A DNA stretch of 48,540 bases from Brevibacterium sp. S22 (GTDB taxonomy: Bacteria; Actinomycetota; Actinomycetes; Actinomycetales; Brevibacteriaceae), in contig NZ_RHFG01000030.1 of NCBI RefSeq assembly GCF_004745485.1, positions 1-48,540 of the forward strand. Direction: 5' to 3'. The first letter of the stretch is position 1; each line of letters begins with the position of its first letter. The notes below the pieces were generated by a model, which did not search any database, was not told where the DNA came from, and worked only from the letters and a program-made list of their open reading frames with translations. The translations under genes and the position numbers were made by a program. Positions 32,086 to 41,200 of this stretch are shown piece after piece.

Positions 32086-33486
32086 TCAGGGCAGTGCGAC
32101 CTCGGCGGCCGGGCCGACCAAGGCCATCGCCTTGGGTCGAGACAGCAGTCGTCCGGCCATCTCACTGACGTCCTCGGCTGTGACCGAACGGACGCGCTCG
32201 ATGAGATCCATGGGTGTTTCGAGCGGCAGACCGAAGATCTCGGACCGGGCAAGACGATTCATCCGTGCCGCCGACGATTCGAGTCCGAGCACCATCGAGC
32301 CCGACAGCTGGGAGACGATCTCGTCGAGTTCGAACTGGCTCGGCGTCTCCTGCGCCAGCCGGTCCCATTCGTTCAAAGCCAGATCGACGACGGCCTGAGC
32401 ATTCTCGGCAGTGCAGCCGGCGTAGATGCCGAAGGTGCCGGTGTCCGTGAACTGGCTGGCCACACAGTTAACGGCATAGGCCAGTCCGCGCTCTTCGCGC
32501 ACGCTCTGGAACAGTCGCGACGACATTCCGCCGCCGAGCATCGTGAGCATGACCGAGTAGATGAACCGGTCGTCGTGACCTTCTTCCAAGCCTTCGCAGC
32601 CGAGCAGAATGCCCAGCTGTTCGATGTCCTTGACCGTATGCGACTTCCCGGTCTGGAATTCCGGACGCACACGTGCGGCCCCGCCCAGGTGCGATCCCTT
32701 CGCCACCGAAGCAGCCCCGCCAAGCGTGGAGTCCGGACCGACACCAGCCACCGAGGCGGCCCCGCCAGGTGAGGAATCGGCACCGGCCACCGCACCCGAC
32801 CACACATCGGCACGCGAGCCGAGCCCCGCCTCGGCGAGGGCGTCCTCGACCATCGTCAGGACCTCTTCATGCGTTGCCCCACCTGCGGCGGCGATGACCA
32901 GCCGCGGCGGGATGTACGTCGAGGAGTAGTGGTCGATCACGGTGTGGTGGCCGAGCACACGGATCTGGTCCTTCGTCGCCCCCACGGGCCGCGCCAGCGA
33001 ATGCTCACCGAAGACCAGGGAGTCGAAGTCGTCGAAGAGGACGTCTCCGGGATCGTCGGCCGACATCGCGAGCTCTTCGATGATGACGCCGCGCTCTCGT
33101 TCGAACTCGTCGACGTCGAGCTGGGCGTTCGAGACCATATCGAGCAGCAGCCCCGTGATATTCGGCAGGTCAGTGACCAGACACCGCGAGTAGTAGCAGG
33201 TGAGCTCCTTGGCCGTGATCGCATTCGAGTCTCCGCCGGTGCGGTCGAAGGCCGCGGCGATCGACTTCGCATCGCGCGTCCCTGTGCCCTTGAACAGCAT
33301 GTGTTCGAGGAAATGCGTCGAACCTGCGGTCTCGGCCGATTCGTCTCGGGAACCGGCGGCGACCCAGATGCCGATCGTCTCCGAAGCCAGACCGGGCATG
33401 TGTTCGGTGGTCAGCGTCAAACCACCGGGGAGGACAGACCGATCGATTCGGCTGCCCTCCCCGGTGTGTGAACTATCCAGTATCAG
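32086..33486 (-). CDS. M16 (pitrilysin-like) zinc peptidase
   Basis: A zinc protease of about 466 residues. The inverted HxxEH motif is [11 protein letters not shown], with the third ligand Glu likely in [12 protein letters not shown]. The conserved first strand [18 protein letters not shown] is present only if translation begins upstream of TTG 33420, and no ATG/GTG/TTG exists there in frame. I propose the CTG at 33486, which overlaps the pnp stop as CTGA, just like ATGA junctions, with GAGGGA upstream; this is an inference and the conservative start is 33420. A Gly/Ala-rich repetitive insert (GGAASVA units) sits in the middle. pnp-M16 is a standard actinobacterial pairing. Confidence 0.85.
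   Translation of the reverse strand: MILDSSHTGEGSRIDRSVLPGGLTLTTEHMPGLASETIGIWVAAGSRDESAETAGSTHFLEHMLFKGTGTRDAKSIAAAFDRTGGDSNAITAKELTCYYSRCLVTDLPNITGLLLDMVSNAQLDVDEFERERGVIIEELAMSADDPGDVLFDDFDSLVFGEHSLARPVGATKDQIRVLGHHTVIDHYSSTYIPPRLVIAAAGGATHEEVLTMVEDALAEAGLGSRADVWSGAVAGADSSPGGAASVAGVGPDSTLGGAASVAKGSHLGGAARVRPEFQTGKSHTVKDIEQLGILLGCEGLEEGHDDRFIYSVMLTMLGGGMSSRLFQSVREERGLAYAVNCVASQFTDTGTFGIYAGCTAENAQAVVDLALNEWDRLAQETPSQFELDEIVSQLSGSMVLGLESSAARMNRLARSEIFGLPLETPMDLIERVRSVTAEDVSEMAGRLLSRPKAMALVGPAAEVALP
32673..32785. repeat. degenerate repeats in the M16 peptidase linker
   Basis: Two diverged units starting GCCACCGARGCRGCCCCGCCA (32702-32746 and 32747-32785) and a partial one at 32673-32701 encode repeated GGAASVA blocks. 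The frame is preserved. Confidence 0.65.
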
Positions 33487-35705
33487 TTGTCTGATCCCTC
33501 TTCGTCCGATGTCTCGTCTTCGTCGGTGACCGGGGCCAGCGAGAGCTTGCCGCGGTCATCGATCTTCGTGATCTCGACCTGGACCTTCTGGCCCACACCG
33601 ACGACGTCTTCGACGTCCTCGACGCGCTTGCCGTCGTTGAGCTTGCGCAGCTCGGAGATGTGCAGCAGGCCGTCCTTGCCCGGAGTCAGGGAGACGAACG
33701 CACCGAAGCTCATCGTCTTGACCACGGTGCCCAGGTAGCGTTCGCCGACCTCGGGGACCTGCGGGTTCGCGATCGCGTTGATCATCGAACGGGCGGCCTC
33801 AGCGGCCGGTCCGTCGGTGGCACCGATGAGGACGGTTCCGTCGTCTTCGATGCTGATGTCGGCCCCGGTGTCCTCCTGGATCTGGTTGATCATCTTGCCC
33901 TTGGGCCCGATGACCTCACCGATCTTGTCGACGGGGATGTTCACGGAGATGATCCGCGGTGCCGTCGGTGCCATCTCGGCCGGAGCGTCGATGGCCTCGT
34001 TGATGACGTCGAGGATGACCATGCGGGCCTCGCGGGCCTGCTTGAGTGCGGCACCGAGCACCGAGGCGGGAAGGCCGTCGAGCTTCGTGTCGAGCTGGAT
34101 CGCGGTGATGAAGTCCCGCGTGCCGGCGACCTTGAAGTCCATATCGCCGAAGGCGTCTTCGGCACCGAGGATGTCGGTCAGAGCCGCGTAGGCGGTCTGC
34201 TCACCCTGGTCGGTGGAGATGACGTCGGAGACGAGCCCCATGGCGATGCCGGCCACCGGGGCCTGCAGCGGCACACCGGCCGAGAGCATGGCCAGCGTCG
34301 AGGCGCAGACCGAGCCCATCGAGGTCGAACCGTTCGAGCCGAGGGCCTCGGAGACCTCACGGATCGCGTACGGGAAGTCCTCGCGCTTCGGCAGTACCGG
34401 GACCAGGGCGCGCTCGGCCAGGGCTCCGTGTCCGATCTCGCGGCGCTTCGGGCTGCCCACGCGACCGGTCTCACCGACCGAATAGGGCGGGAAGTTGTAG
34501 TGGTGCATGTAGCGCTTCGAGGTCACCGGCGACAGCGAGTCGATGGTCTGCTCGAGCTTGAGCATGTTCAGCGTCGTGATGCCCAGGATCTGGGTCTCGC
34601 CGCGCTCGAAGATGGCCGAACCGTGCACGCGCGGGATGACGTTGGTCTCCGCAGTCAGAGGGCGGATGTCCTTGAGACCACGGCCGTCGATGCGGATCTG
34701 TTCGGTCAGGATGCGCTGGCGCACGACCTGCTTGGTCAGAGCGTTGAGCGCACCGGCGATCTCCTTCTCGCGTCCCGCGAAGCGTTCGCCGAGCTTCTCG
34801 AGGAGTTCGTCGAGGAGGGCGGAGCCGGCGGCGTCGCGTTCCTGCTTGTCGGCGATCTTGAAGTTCTCGGTCTGCTTCGCCTCGGCGAGTTCCTTGACGG
34901 CCTCGAAGACGTCATCTTCGTAGTCCTTGAAGACGGGGAATTCGACGGTCGGCTTGGCGGCGCGGTCAGCCAGCTCCTGCTGCGCACGGCAGAGTTCGCT
35001 GATGAAGGGCTTCGCGGCCTCGAGTCCCTCGGCCACAACCTCTTCGGTCGGGGCGGGAGCACCGGTCTTGATCCGGTCGATGGCATTGTCCGTAGCCTCG
35101 GCCTCGACCATCATGATGGCGACATCGTCACCGACGACGCGGCCGGCGACGACCATGTTGAACACGGCGTCCTCGAGCTGCGAGTGGTTCGGGAAGGCGA
35201 CCCACTGGCCGTCGATGAGCGCGATGCGCACGCCGCCGATGGGGCCGGAGAACGGCAGGCCGGAGAGCTGAGTCGACATCGACGCGGCATTGATGGCCAG
35301 TGCGTCGTAGATGTGGTCGGGATTGACCGACATGACGGTGACGACGACCTGGACCTCGTTGCGCAGCCCTTTGACGAACGAGGGGCGCAGCGGACGGTCG
35401 ATGAGGCGGCAGGTCAGGACCGCGTCGGTCGACGGACGTGCCTCGCGACGGAAGAACGATCCGGGGATGCGCCCGGCGGCGTACATGCGCTCTTCGACGT
35501 CGACGGTCAGGGGGAAGAAGTCGAAGCCCTCACGGGGGCTTTTGCCCGCCGAGGTGGCCGAGAACAGCATGGTGTCGTCGTCGAGGTAGGCGACGGCGGA
35601 TCCGGCGGCCTGCTGGGCCAGCCGTCCGGTCTCGAAGCGGATGGTGTGCGAACCGAAGCTGCCATTGTCGATGTTCGCAACGGCGGATTCAGGGTTGAGT
35701 CCCAC
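33483..35705 (-). CDS. pnp: polyribonucleotide nucleotidyltransferase (PNPase)
   Basis: A 740-residue 3'-5' phosphorolytic exoribonuclease. Two RNase PH domains are seen (residues about 20-230 and 345-560, with [16 protein letters not shown] and [14 protein letters not shown]), then a KH domain ([20 protein letters not shown]) and an S1 domain ([24 protein letters not shown]). The GTG at 35705 follows AGAGGAGACTAC. The acidic C-terminus overlaps the peptidase start. It works with RNase J in mRNA turnover. rpsO is just upstream with its own terminator between them. Confidence 0.97.
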   Translation of the reverse strand: MGLNPESAVANIDNGSFGSHTIRFETGRLAQQAAGSAVAYLDDDTMLFSATSAGKSPREGFDFFPLTVDVEERMYAAGRIPGSFFRREARPSTDAVLTCRLIDRPLRPSFVKGLRNEVQVVVTVMSVNPDHIYDALAINAASMSTQLSGLPFSGPIGGVRIALIDGQWVAFPNHSQLEDAVFNMVVAGRVVGDDVAIMMVEAEATDNAIDRIKTGAPAPTEEVVAEGLEAAKPFISELCRAQQELADRAAKPTVEFPVFKDYEDDVFEAVKELAEAKQTENFKIADKQERDAAGSALLDELLEKLGERFAGREKEIAGALNALTKQVVRQRILTEQIRIDGRGLKDIRPLTAETNVIPRVHGSAIFERGETQILGITTLNMLKLEQTIDSLSPVTSKRYMHHYNFPPYSVGETGRVGSPKRREIGHGALAERALVPVLPKREDFPYAIREVSEALGSNGSTSMGSVCASTLAMLSAGVPLQAPVAGIAMGLVSDVISTDQGEQTAYAALTDILGAEDAFGDMDFKVAGTRDFITAIQLDTKLDGLPASVLGAALKQAREARMVILDVINEAIDAPAEMAPTAPRIISVNIPVDKIGEVIGPKGKMINQIQEDTGADISIEDDGTVLIGATDGPAAEAARSMINAIANPQVPEVGERYLGTVVKTMSFGAFVSLTPGKDGLLHISELRKLNDGKRVEDVEDVVGVGQKVQVEITKIDDRGKLSLAPVTDEDETSDEEGSDN

Positions 35706-35997
35706 GTAGTCTCCTCTGTTGTGCCGGCACGCGGTGGTCTGTGATGCGCAGGTGCTTGTTCTCAACGCATGAGTGAACGCCCTGCTTCAGGCGGTATGCC
35801 CTCAGCAGTGCGAGACCCCGCGCCGTTCCGGCGGGATATTGGCTCGGACATCCCATGGATCCAAGCCGGTCATCGATCGGGGCCCACGGAACCGGCGCCG
35901 CAAAAGCTTGGGGCACTCATTCCTCCGGAGGCCACTACCGAAGACCGAAACGTCCATGGCGTGATTGTCCGGTACGAAGTCTACCGCAGAAGCACAG
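35706..35997. other. rpsO-pnp intergenic region
   Basis: About 290 bases without a gene between the rpsO terminator and the pnp start. It should carry the pnp promoter and any autoregulatory 5' UTR. I see short GC-rich stems (for example around 35817-35840) but no element I can name. Confidence 0.5.
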
Positions 35998-36025
35998 AAG
36001 CGCCCCACCCGAAGGTGGGACGCTT
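35998..36025 (-). terminator. rpsO terminator hairpin
   Basis: On the minus strand AAGCGTCCCACC, loop TTCG, GGTGGGGCGCTT form a 12-bp stem with one wobble, ending 54 bases after the rpsO stop and followed by CTGTGC. The stable UUCG tetraloop makes this a confident hairpin. Confidence 0.85.
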
Positions 36026-36051
36026 TGTGCAACAGCTGCGTGGACGTCGAA

Positions 36052-36321
36052 TCAGCGGCGCAGACCGAGGCGCTTGATGAGCGAACGGTAACGCTCGATG
36101 TCGACCTTCTGCAGGTACTTGAGCATGCGGCGACGCTGACCGACGAGGAGCAGCAGACCACGACGCGAGTGGTGGTCCTGCTTGTGATCCTTGAAGTGCT
36201 CGGTCAGTTCGGTGATCCGGCGGGTCAGCAATGCAACCTGAACCTCGGGAGAACCGGTGTCGCCCTCATGAGTTGCATATTCCTTGATGATCTCTTGCTT
36301 CACAGCGGTATCGAGAGCCAT
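36052..36321 (-). CDS. rpsO: 30S ribosomal protein S15
   Basis: An 89-residue S15 that binds 16S rRNA helices 20-22 in the central domain of the small subunit. Conserved stretches [36 protein letters not shown] and [20 protein letters not shown] are intact. The ATG follows AAGGAGAACTCC. It lies between ribF and pnp, as in most bacteria, with a hairpin terminator before pnp. Confidence 0.98.
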   Translation of the reverse strand: MALDTAVKQEIIKEYATHEGDTGSPEVQVALLTRRITELTEHFKDHKQDHHSRRGLLLLVGQRRRMLKYLQKVDIERYRSLIKRLGLRR

Positions 36322-36413
36322 GGAGTTCTCCTTCTGAGTCGTTGCGCGGCGCAGGGACCGGAAATCTCTGCACTATGGGACCGCGGCCGGTGAAAACGGC
36401 AGAGGTCAGCTTA

Positions 36414-37352
36414 TCAGGTGTGCAGGACTTCGCGCACATCGGCGATGTCCTCATGCATCTGCACGATGAGGTCGTTCATCCCGGTGAACGCGACCTGGCC
36501 GCGGATGCGGGAGACGAATTCGAGAGTCATCTCACGGTCGTAGACGTCGAATTCGCCGAACTCCTTGTCGAGCACGTGCGCCTCGACCCGTCGGACCTGC
36601 CCCTGGAAGGTCGGGTTCGTGCCCACGGAAATCGCCGCCGGATACGACTGGTCCTCACCGGAGAACGTCGCCCATCCGGCGTAGACGCCGTCGGCGGGAA
36701 CGAGTCCTGCGGGATCGTCGGAGAGGTTCGCGGTCGGGAATCCGAGGTCGCGTCCGCGGGCATCACCGTGGACGACGGTGCCGCGGAGTGCATGGTAGCG
36801 CCCGAGCTGGTCGGCCACCTCGGCGACGTCGCCGTCCGTGAGCTGCTGCCGGATGCGCGAGGACGAATACCGTCCCCCGCGTCCGACCTCGTCGATCGTC
36901 TCGGTCCGGAAACCGTATTTCTCGCCGAGGCTGCGCAGAGTCTCGATGGTCCCTTCGTTGTCACGCCCGAACCGGACGTCATCGCCGACGACGACGATCT
37001 TCGCGTGCAGGGCTTCGACGAAGTATCTGCGCACGAAGTCCTCGGCCGACTGTGCGGCGAATTCGAGATCGTAGGGCTGGATGAGGAGGCCGTCGATCCC
37101 GGTGGCGGCGATGAGTTCGGCGCGCTGCCGGGTGGAGGTGATCATCACGGTCGGGTCCTCGGGCCGGTGGACCGTGCGCGGGTGCGGGTCGAACGTCATC
37201 GCGATCGAGCGCAGGCCCTCTTGCCTGGCCAGAGCGGCGACGGTGGTCAGCACCGTCTGGTGTCCGCGGTGCACGCCGTCGAAGTTGCCGAGGGTCACGA
37301 CGGTGCCGACAGCGTCGACCTCGACCTCATCGAGTCCGTGATAGCGCTCCAC
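36414..37352 (-). CDS. ribF: bifunctional riboflavin kinase/FAD synthetase
   Basis: A 312-residue enzyme making FMN and FAD. The N-terminal nucleotidyltransferase has the motif TLGNFDGVHRGHQ (HxGH-like) and a conserved SSSRIRQQL (36.8 kb region). The C-terminal flavokinase domain includes GDARGRDLGFPTANL and FQGQVRRVEAHVLD. I chose the GTG at 37352 (VERYHGLDEVE), which follows AAGGAGCGAATGTCTG; GTG 37376 is eight residues longer. It shares the strand with truB and rpsO. Confidence 0.95.
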   Translation of the reverse strand: MERYHGLDEVEVDAVGTVVTLGNFDGVHRGHQTVLTTVAALARQEGLRSIAMTFDPHPRTVHRPEDPTVMITSTRQRAELIAATGIDGLLIQPYDLEFAAQSAEDFVRRYFVEALHAKIVVVGDDVRFGRDNEGTIETLRSLGEKYGFRTETIDEVGRGGRYSSSRIRQQLTDGDVAEVADQLGRYHALRGTVVHGDARGRDLGFPTANLSDDPAGLVPADGVYAGWATFSGEDQSYPAAISVGTNPTFQGQVRRVEAHVLDKEFGEFDVYDREMTLEFVSRIRGQVAFTGMNDLIVQMHEDIADVREVLHT

Positions 37353-37443
37353 CAGACATTCGCTCCTTCCGTGCACCGAATCAGATTATCGCAGAGATCT
37401 TCCGCCTCATAACCCGCACCTCGCCGAGGCGGCCGCGCCCTCG

Positions 37444-37815
37444 TCAGGACACGATCGCCCAGCCGATGACGCCGAGGAGGGAGGCCAGTGCGATCGAGAC
37501 GAAGGTGCCGATGATGAATCGCTCCCCCGCGGCCGCCGAGGACTTGATCTCGGCGAAGCGCCCGAGGCCCTTGACCGCGATGACGACGGCCATGAGTTCG
37601 GGGCGGCCGAGCACGATCGCTCCGGCGATGAGTGCACGCTCGACGATGCCGATCCACAGTCCTCCGCGCAGGACCTCGATGTCTTCGGCTCCGGTCCGTT
37701 CGGGTTTGGCTCCCGGACCCGAATGGGTCAGACGGAGGAGGATCGGGACGAGTGGCCAGCCGATGAGCGCCGCGGCCACTGCGGCGGCGATGGCGACGAG
37801 GACGTCAGTCCACAT
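37444..37815 (-). CDS. small membrane protein partner of SatD-like protein
   Basis: A 123-residue protein with three hydrophobic helices (VLVAIAAAVAAALIGWPLVP, ALIAGAIVLGRPELMAVVIA, GTFVSIALASLLGVIGWAIV). The ATG at 37815 has CGGAAGGAGCCGAGC upstream and overlaps the SatD-like gene end by 11 bases, so the two are translationally coupled. The central GLGRFAEIKSS looks like a conserved cytoplasmic loop. No family name is certain and function is unknown, though a SatD partner is plausible. Confidence 0.65.
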   Translation of the reverse strand: MWTDVLVAIAAAVAAALIGWPLVPILLRLTHSGPGAKPERTGAEDIEVLRGGLWIGIVERALIAGAIVLGRPELMAVVIAVKGLGRFAEIKSSAAAGERFIIGTFVSIALASLLGVIGWAIVS

Positions 37816-38425
37816 GCTCGGCTCCTTCCGACTGGACGGGGCCGTGCTGGGCGAGGTGATGTCGGGCCAGGCGCTCGGCTCCGGCGACGATTTCGGCCGG
37901 ACCGGCTGCCAGAACCCGGGAGACGGCCTGCTGGGAGACGTCGAATTCTGCGGCGATCTCGGCCTGAGTCGCATCGGGATGGTCGAGGCGGAAGCCGACG
38001 TAGCCGCGGGACTGGCTGCGCAGCTCACCGAGGGTGCTGACGAGCAGGCGCAGAGCCGCCTCGGCGAGGCCGCTGTGCTCGCTGTACGGGTCGGCGTCCA
38101 CGACGAGGTGGGCAGGTGCGGATTTCGCCGTCTCGACGGCCTGACGAGCGGCATAGAACGCCGCTCCCCTGCCCTCGGCGGTCGCTTCGGGCAGAGGCCG
38201 CTCGACCTCGCCGATGCCGATGCCGATATGCCAGCCGGAGTCGGTGCCGATTCGGCGCACCCCCTCGGCGACAGCTTCGGGATCGTCGAGGACACCTTGG
38301 ACTTCATCGCCGATGGTGCGAGCGAAGGGAACGACCGTGGCGATCGGAGACAGGGCATCGAGGATACGAGGCACCGCGTCGACGTTCGACCGCGAATCCT
38401 GCTGATCGATGGTCAAGACGAACAT
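37805..38425 (-). CDS. SatD-like protein with C-terminal HTH
   Basis: A 206-residue protein. The N-terminal part (VLTIDQQDSRSNVDAVPRIL, ... WHIGIGIGEVERPLPE, RGAAFYAARQAVE) matches SatD, a family related in fold to nucleotide cyclases. The C-terminus carries a helix-turn-helix (TQAEIAAEFDVSQQAVSRVL), so it may bind DNA. The ATG at 38425 has no Shine-Dalgarno, so the message may be leaderless. An 11+9+11 perfect inverted repeat lies 39 bases upstream and is a likely autoregulatory site. Function unknown. Confidence 0.68.
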   Translation of the reverse strand: MFVLTIDQQDSRSNVDAVPRILDALSPIATVVPFARTIGDEVQGVLDDPEAVAEGVRRIGTDSGWHIGIGIGEVERPLPEATAEGRGAAFYAARQAVETAKSAPAHLVVDADPYSEHSGLAEAALRLLVSTLGELRSQSRGYVGFRLDHPDATQAEIAAEFDVSQQAVSRVLAAGPAEIVAGAERLARHHLAQHGPVQSEGAEHVD

Positions 38426-38463
38426 AGGACAAGTAGACCAGATACCATCGGAAGATACAAGCA

Positions 38464-38494
38464 TTTCAGTTGTAAACTTGAAGTACAACTGAAA
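38464..38494. promoter_or_regulatory. perfect inverted repeat upstream of the SatD-like gene
   Basis: TTTCAGTTGTA (38464-38474) and TACAACTGAAA (38484-38494) are exact reverse complements, separated by 9 bases. It is AT-rich against a GC-rich background, and lies between the truB stop and the SatD-like start. Operator (perhaps for the HTH of the SatD-like protein) is more likely than terminator. Confidence 0.65.
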
Positions 38495-38521
38495 CTGATG
38501 TTGCAACCGACGAGAAGCGGC

Positions 38522-39487
38522 TCAGGCGAGGTCGATCGCGAAGGCCGTGAGGGATTTGAGACCGCCGTCCCGGCGCACCTCGGCCACAGAGACGAGGGCG
38601 TCATCGCAGACGACGGCGACTTCTCTGTTCGCCGAATCCGCAGCACCGGACTCGGCACGCAGGTCGGCATCGCCCGAATCGGAACGCCACTCGGCGGAGG
38701 CCACGGTCTTGCCCTGCATGAGGGCTGTGGCCTGGTCGACGTCGACGGTCACGACCGGCAGGAGGGTGTGGGCCGCCTCGGCGAGGGAGATGAGGTCGGC
38801 CGCGGGGACATCGAGGTCTTCAGGAAGGGTCACTGCCTGGTCGATGTGGAAGTCTCCGACGCGGGTGCGCCGCAGCGCAGTCAGGTGGCCGAAGACTCCG
38901 AGGTCGGTGCCGACATCGCGGGCCAGGGCGCGCACATACGTGCCGGATGAGCAGTCGACTTCGACATCGACGTCGATCTGGCCGTCGTCGGCGGAGAAGC
39001 GGATGTCGATGATCTCGAATGCCGAGATCTCGACGCGGCGGGCCTTGAGTTCGACGTCTTCACCTGCGCGGACGCGGGCATAGGAGCGCTTGCCGTCGAC
39101 CTTGATCGCCGAGACGGCGCTGGGCACCTGGTCAATGGGACCGCGCAGCTCGGCCACGGCGGCCTCGATGGCTGCGGTGTCGACACGGGCGAGAGCGTCC
39201 GGAGCAGCGAAGCGATCGGGCTCCGAATCGGCATCATCCGTCGGGGTCGACGACCCCAGACGGATGGTGGCGAAATAGGTCTTCGAGACCCCTGTGATGT
39301 AGGTGAGCAGCTTGGTGCCGCGGCCGAGGCCGAGCACGAGGACGCCTGTGGCCATCGGGTCGAGAGTGCCGGCATGGCCGACCTTCTTCGTCCCGAACCA
39401 GCGGCGGATGCGGGAGACGACGCCATGGGAGCTCAGTCCCTGCGGCTTATCGCAGACGAGGACGCCCTGCGGGGAAGTATCGCTCAC
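38522..39487 (-). CDS. truB: tRNA pseudouridine-55 synthase
   Basis: A 321-residue enzyme forming pseudouridine 55 in the T-loop of tRNAs. VGHAGTLDPMATGVL holds the catalytic Asp; GVLVCDKPQGLSSHGVV, SAIKVDGKRSYARVRAGE and CSSGTYVRALARDVG are family blocks. The start is GTG 39487, 12 bases after the upstream gene's stop, with only a weak ribosome-binding site. A linker (EWRSDSGDADLRAESGAADS) near the C-terminus is low complexity. Confidence 0.95.
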   Translation of the reverse strand: MSDTSPQGVLVCDKPQGLSSHGVVSRIRRWFGTKKVGHAGTLDPMATGVLVLGLGRGTKLLTYITGVSKTYFATIRLGSSTPTDDADSEPDRFAAPDALARVDTAAIEAAVAELRGPIDQVPSAVSAIKVDGKRSYARVRAGEDVELKARRVEISAFEIIDIRFSADDGQIDVDVEVDCSSGTYVRALARDVGTDLGVFGHLTALRRTRVGDFHIDQAVTLPEDLDVPAADLISLAEAAHTLLPVVTVDVDQATALMQGKTVASAEWRSDSGDADLRAESGAADSANREVAVVCDDALVSVAEVRRDGGLKSLTAFAIDLA

Positions 39488-39499
39488 TGGGTCCGGCGA

Positions 39500-40384
39500 T
39501 CAGTTGAACGACGCGTGCACGTGGTCGAAGTGGTTGGCGGTCGCGTCTCCGCGGTCCTCCATGCCCTTCCAGCCCTGGCCGGGCTTCCAGATGCGCTGCT
39601 TCCAGATGACGTACTTGACGTCGAGGGCGCCCTGGTTCTGGATGAGGTATTCGGCGATGCGGTCGCCGGTGGCGCCGCTGATCATGATGTCGACGGCTTC
39701 ACCGGTGTTGTGATCCGAGCCGGTGCCGGGGCGGCGTCCGCCGAAGGTCTTGACCTCGGGGAACTTCGCACACACAGCACGGTAGCCGTTGACGGCGTTG
39801 GGCAGCAGACCGGACTCGATCGAGGAGGACACGCTGCACGGCGGAGCCGAGGTGTCCGAGGAGGCTCCTTCGTCCGAGGAAGCACCTTCATTCGAGTCGG
39901 ATTTCTCATCAGAGGACGAGTCGCTGTCGCCCTTCTCGGAAGCGGCCGAGGATTCGGCGGTCGGCTTGGGCTTCGGCGGAGCCTTGACCTCGAGGGTGGA
40001 CTTCGAGGACTTGTTCTTGTATTTCGGGTCGTCCTTGACCTTCTCCAGGTACTTCTCGCCGGCCTTCTTGCGCTCGGCGTCGAGCTCTTCCTGGCTCACT
40101 GCCGACGGGCTGCTCGACTCCTCAGGAGTCGTCGATGCGGCCTCGGTGGTGACGTTGCCGGACTCGGGCGGTCCCATGACAACGGTCGAACCGACGACGG
40201 CCGCGGTTGCAGCCGCGGGAACAGCGATCGCGGCGACGACAGGACGCTGCTTGACGGTCGCCAGCACGGAAGTCGCCGAGGACGGCGCATTCGCTGCGCG
40301 TCGGCCGGCGGGGCGCTTACCGGGAGCCAGATCCCGGATCAGCTGCTTCGCGAACGACGGCTTCGGTGAGGAGTGCTTACCCAA
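39500..40384 (-). CDS. exported protein with ARB_07466-like C-terminal domain
   Basis: A 294-residue protein. Residues 1-45 are basic; a single membrane helix (VVAAIAVPAAATAAVVGSTVV, about 48-70) is followed by a Ser/Glu/Lys-rich, charged spacer (to about 180) and a C-terminal globular domain. In that domain FGGRRPGTGSDHNTGEAVDI and NHFDHVHASF carry His/Asp residues arranged as in D-Ala-D-Ala-carboxypeptidase-like (ARB_07466) proteins, suggesting a cell-wall role. The start is TTG 40384 with AAGGGA upstream. An AT-rich promoter region precedes it. Confidence 0.7.
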   Translation of the reverse strand: MGKHSSPKPSFAKQLIRDLAPGKRPAGRRAANAPSSATSVLATVKQRPVVAAIAVPAAATAAVVGSTVVMGPPESGNVTTEAASTTPEESSSPSAVSQEELDAERKKAGEKYLEKVKDDPKYKNKSSKSTLEVKAPPKPKPTAESSAASEKGDSDSSSDEKSDSNEGASSDEGASSDTSAPPCSVSSSIESGLLPNAVNGYRAVCAKFPEVKTFGGRRPGTGSDHNTGEAVDIMISGATGDRIAEYLIQNQGALDVKYVIWKQRIWKPGQGWKGMEDRGDATANHFDHVHASFN

Positions 40385-40574
40385 TGCAGAATTCCCTTAA
40401 CAGAGTCGTAATCATTTCGTTACCGCAAAAAGTCTACGACATCTCGGAAAGATAACAAAACTGTTACGAGAACTTTTTTCCGGACGTGACGAAGCTCAAA
40501 TCGGGCTCTCCACTGTCGATCTGCGACTTTCCCTCGATGACCAGGAACGATGCAGTGATCGCCGCGGTGGCGTC
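40385..40574 (-). promoter_or_regulatory. AT-rich promoter region of the exported-protein gene
   Basis: This 190-bp stretch is strikingly AT-rich against its neighbours and is oriented to serve the exported-protein gene. It contains the inverted repeat TAACA-AAAC-TGTTA at 40453-40466 and a second GTAACG/TTACGA-like pair near 40410-40425. Such TAAC-type sites recall MtrA-like regulation of cell-wall genes (inference). I looked for a ydaO-type riboswitch and did not see its conserved core. Confidence 0.45.
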
Positions 40575-41009
40575 TCAGTCTTCGTCGGCGCCGTCGTTCT
40601 TCCTGTACGGGTCGGGCTCGCCGGCGGGGTGCGCGTTCTTGGCCAATCCGGCCACTCGAGCATCGTCGGCGGCGGCCTGAGCGAGCAGTCCGTCGAGGCG
40701 GGCGGCCGCCTCGGGGACGGCGTCGGCGATGAATTCGAGGCTCGGGGTCAGTCGGATCGTCAGCCCCTTGCCGACTTCGGAGCGGATGAAGCCTTTGGCC
40801 GATTCGAGGGCATGACCGGTGCCGACGAGGTCCTGGTCGTCGCCGTAGACGGTGTAGAAGATAGTTGCGTGCTGCAGATCGCCGGTCACCCGCACATCGG
40901 TGACGGTGACGAAGCCGAGACGGGGATCCTTGAGCCTGCGCTCGATGGTGCCGGCGACGATGACCTTGATCTGGTCGGCGATCTTGCGGGCCCGTGTCGA
41001 GTCTGCCAT
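40575..41009 (-). CDS. rbfA: ribosome-binding factor A
   Basis: A 144-residue factor that binds the 30S subunit during late maturation of the 16S 5' end. The KH-like fold is recognisable in [39 protein letters not shown] and [20 protein letters not shown]. The C-terminus (KNDGADED) is charged. ATG with GAAGGACAAGCACC upstream. It follows infB after a very strong hairpin, with its own promoter possible. Confidence 0.96.
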   Translation of the reverse strand: MADSTRARKIADQIKVIVAGTIERRLKDPRLGFVTVTDVRVTGDLQHATIFYTVYGDDQDLVGTGHALESAKGFIRSEVGKGLTIRLTPSLEFIADAVPEAAARLDGLLAQAAADDARVAGLAKNAHPAGEPDPYRKNDGADED

Positions 41010-41075
41010 GGTGCTTGTCCTTCTGTTCGGGGCCGGAGCTTCTCTCCGACCCTATATTAGCTGTGGAATCGAACC

Positions 41076-41113
41076 GGCTCCGGTCGGTCCCCGTCCGGGG
41101 GCCGACCGGAGCC
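41076..41113 (-). terminator. strong hairpin between infB and rbfA
   Basis: GGCTCCGGTCGG-T-CCCC, loop GTCC, GGGG-G-CCGACCGGAGCC gives a near-perfect 17-bp stem with a single T/G pair. It sits 88 bases beyond the infB stop and before rbfA. The TAATAT in the following minus-strand sequence could be a -10 for rbfA. Confidence 0.8.
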
Positions 41114-41200
41114 TTCGACTCACGTGGCGAGTCCCATCCGACTCTCTGGATGCGCTGCTGCGCTCCTGATCATCGAGTGTGACTCGTCGGAAGCGACCGT
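41114..41200. other. infB-rbfA spacer
   Basis: A short non-coding spacer with a small CGAGT-GTG-ACTCG stem at about 41174-41186. No gene seen. Confidence 0.4.

Noticed and set aside
40385..40574. ydaO-type c-di-AMP riboswitch before the cell-wall protein gene
   Set aside because: The conserved GGGGA/CCG core was not found.
41060..41080. GGTTCGATTCC-like string as a tRNA T-arm
   Set aside because: It sits at the foot of a terminator hairpin and no acceptor, D or anticodon stem can be built around it.
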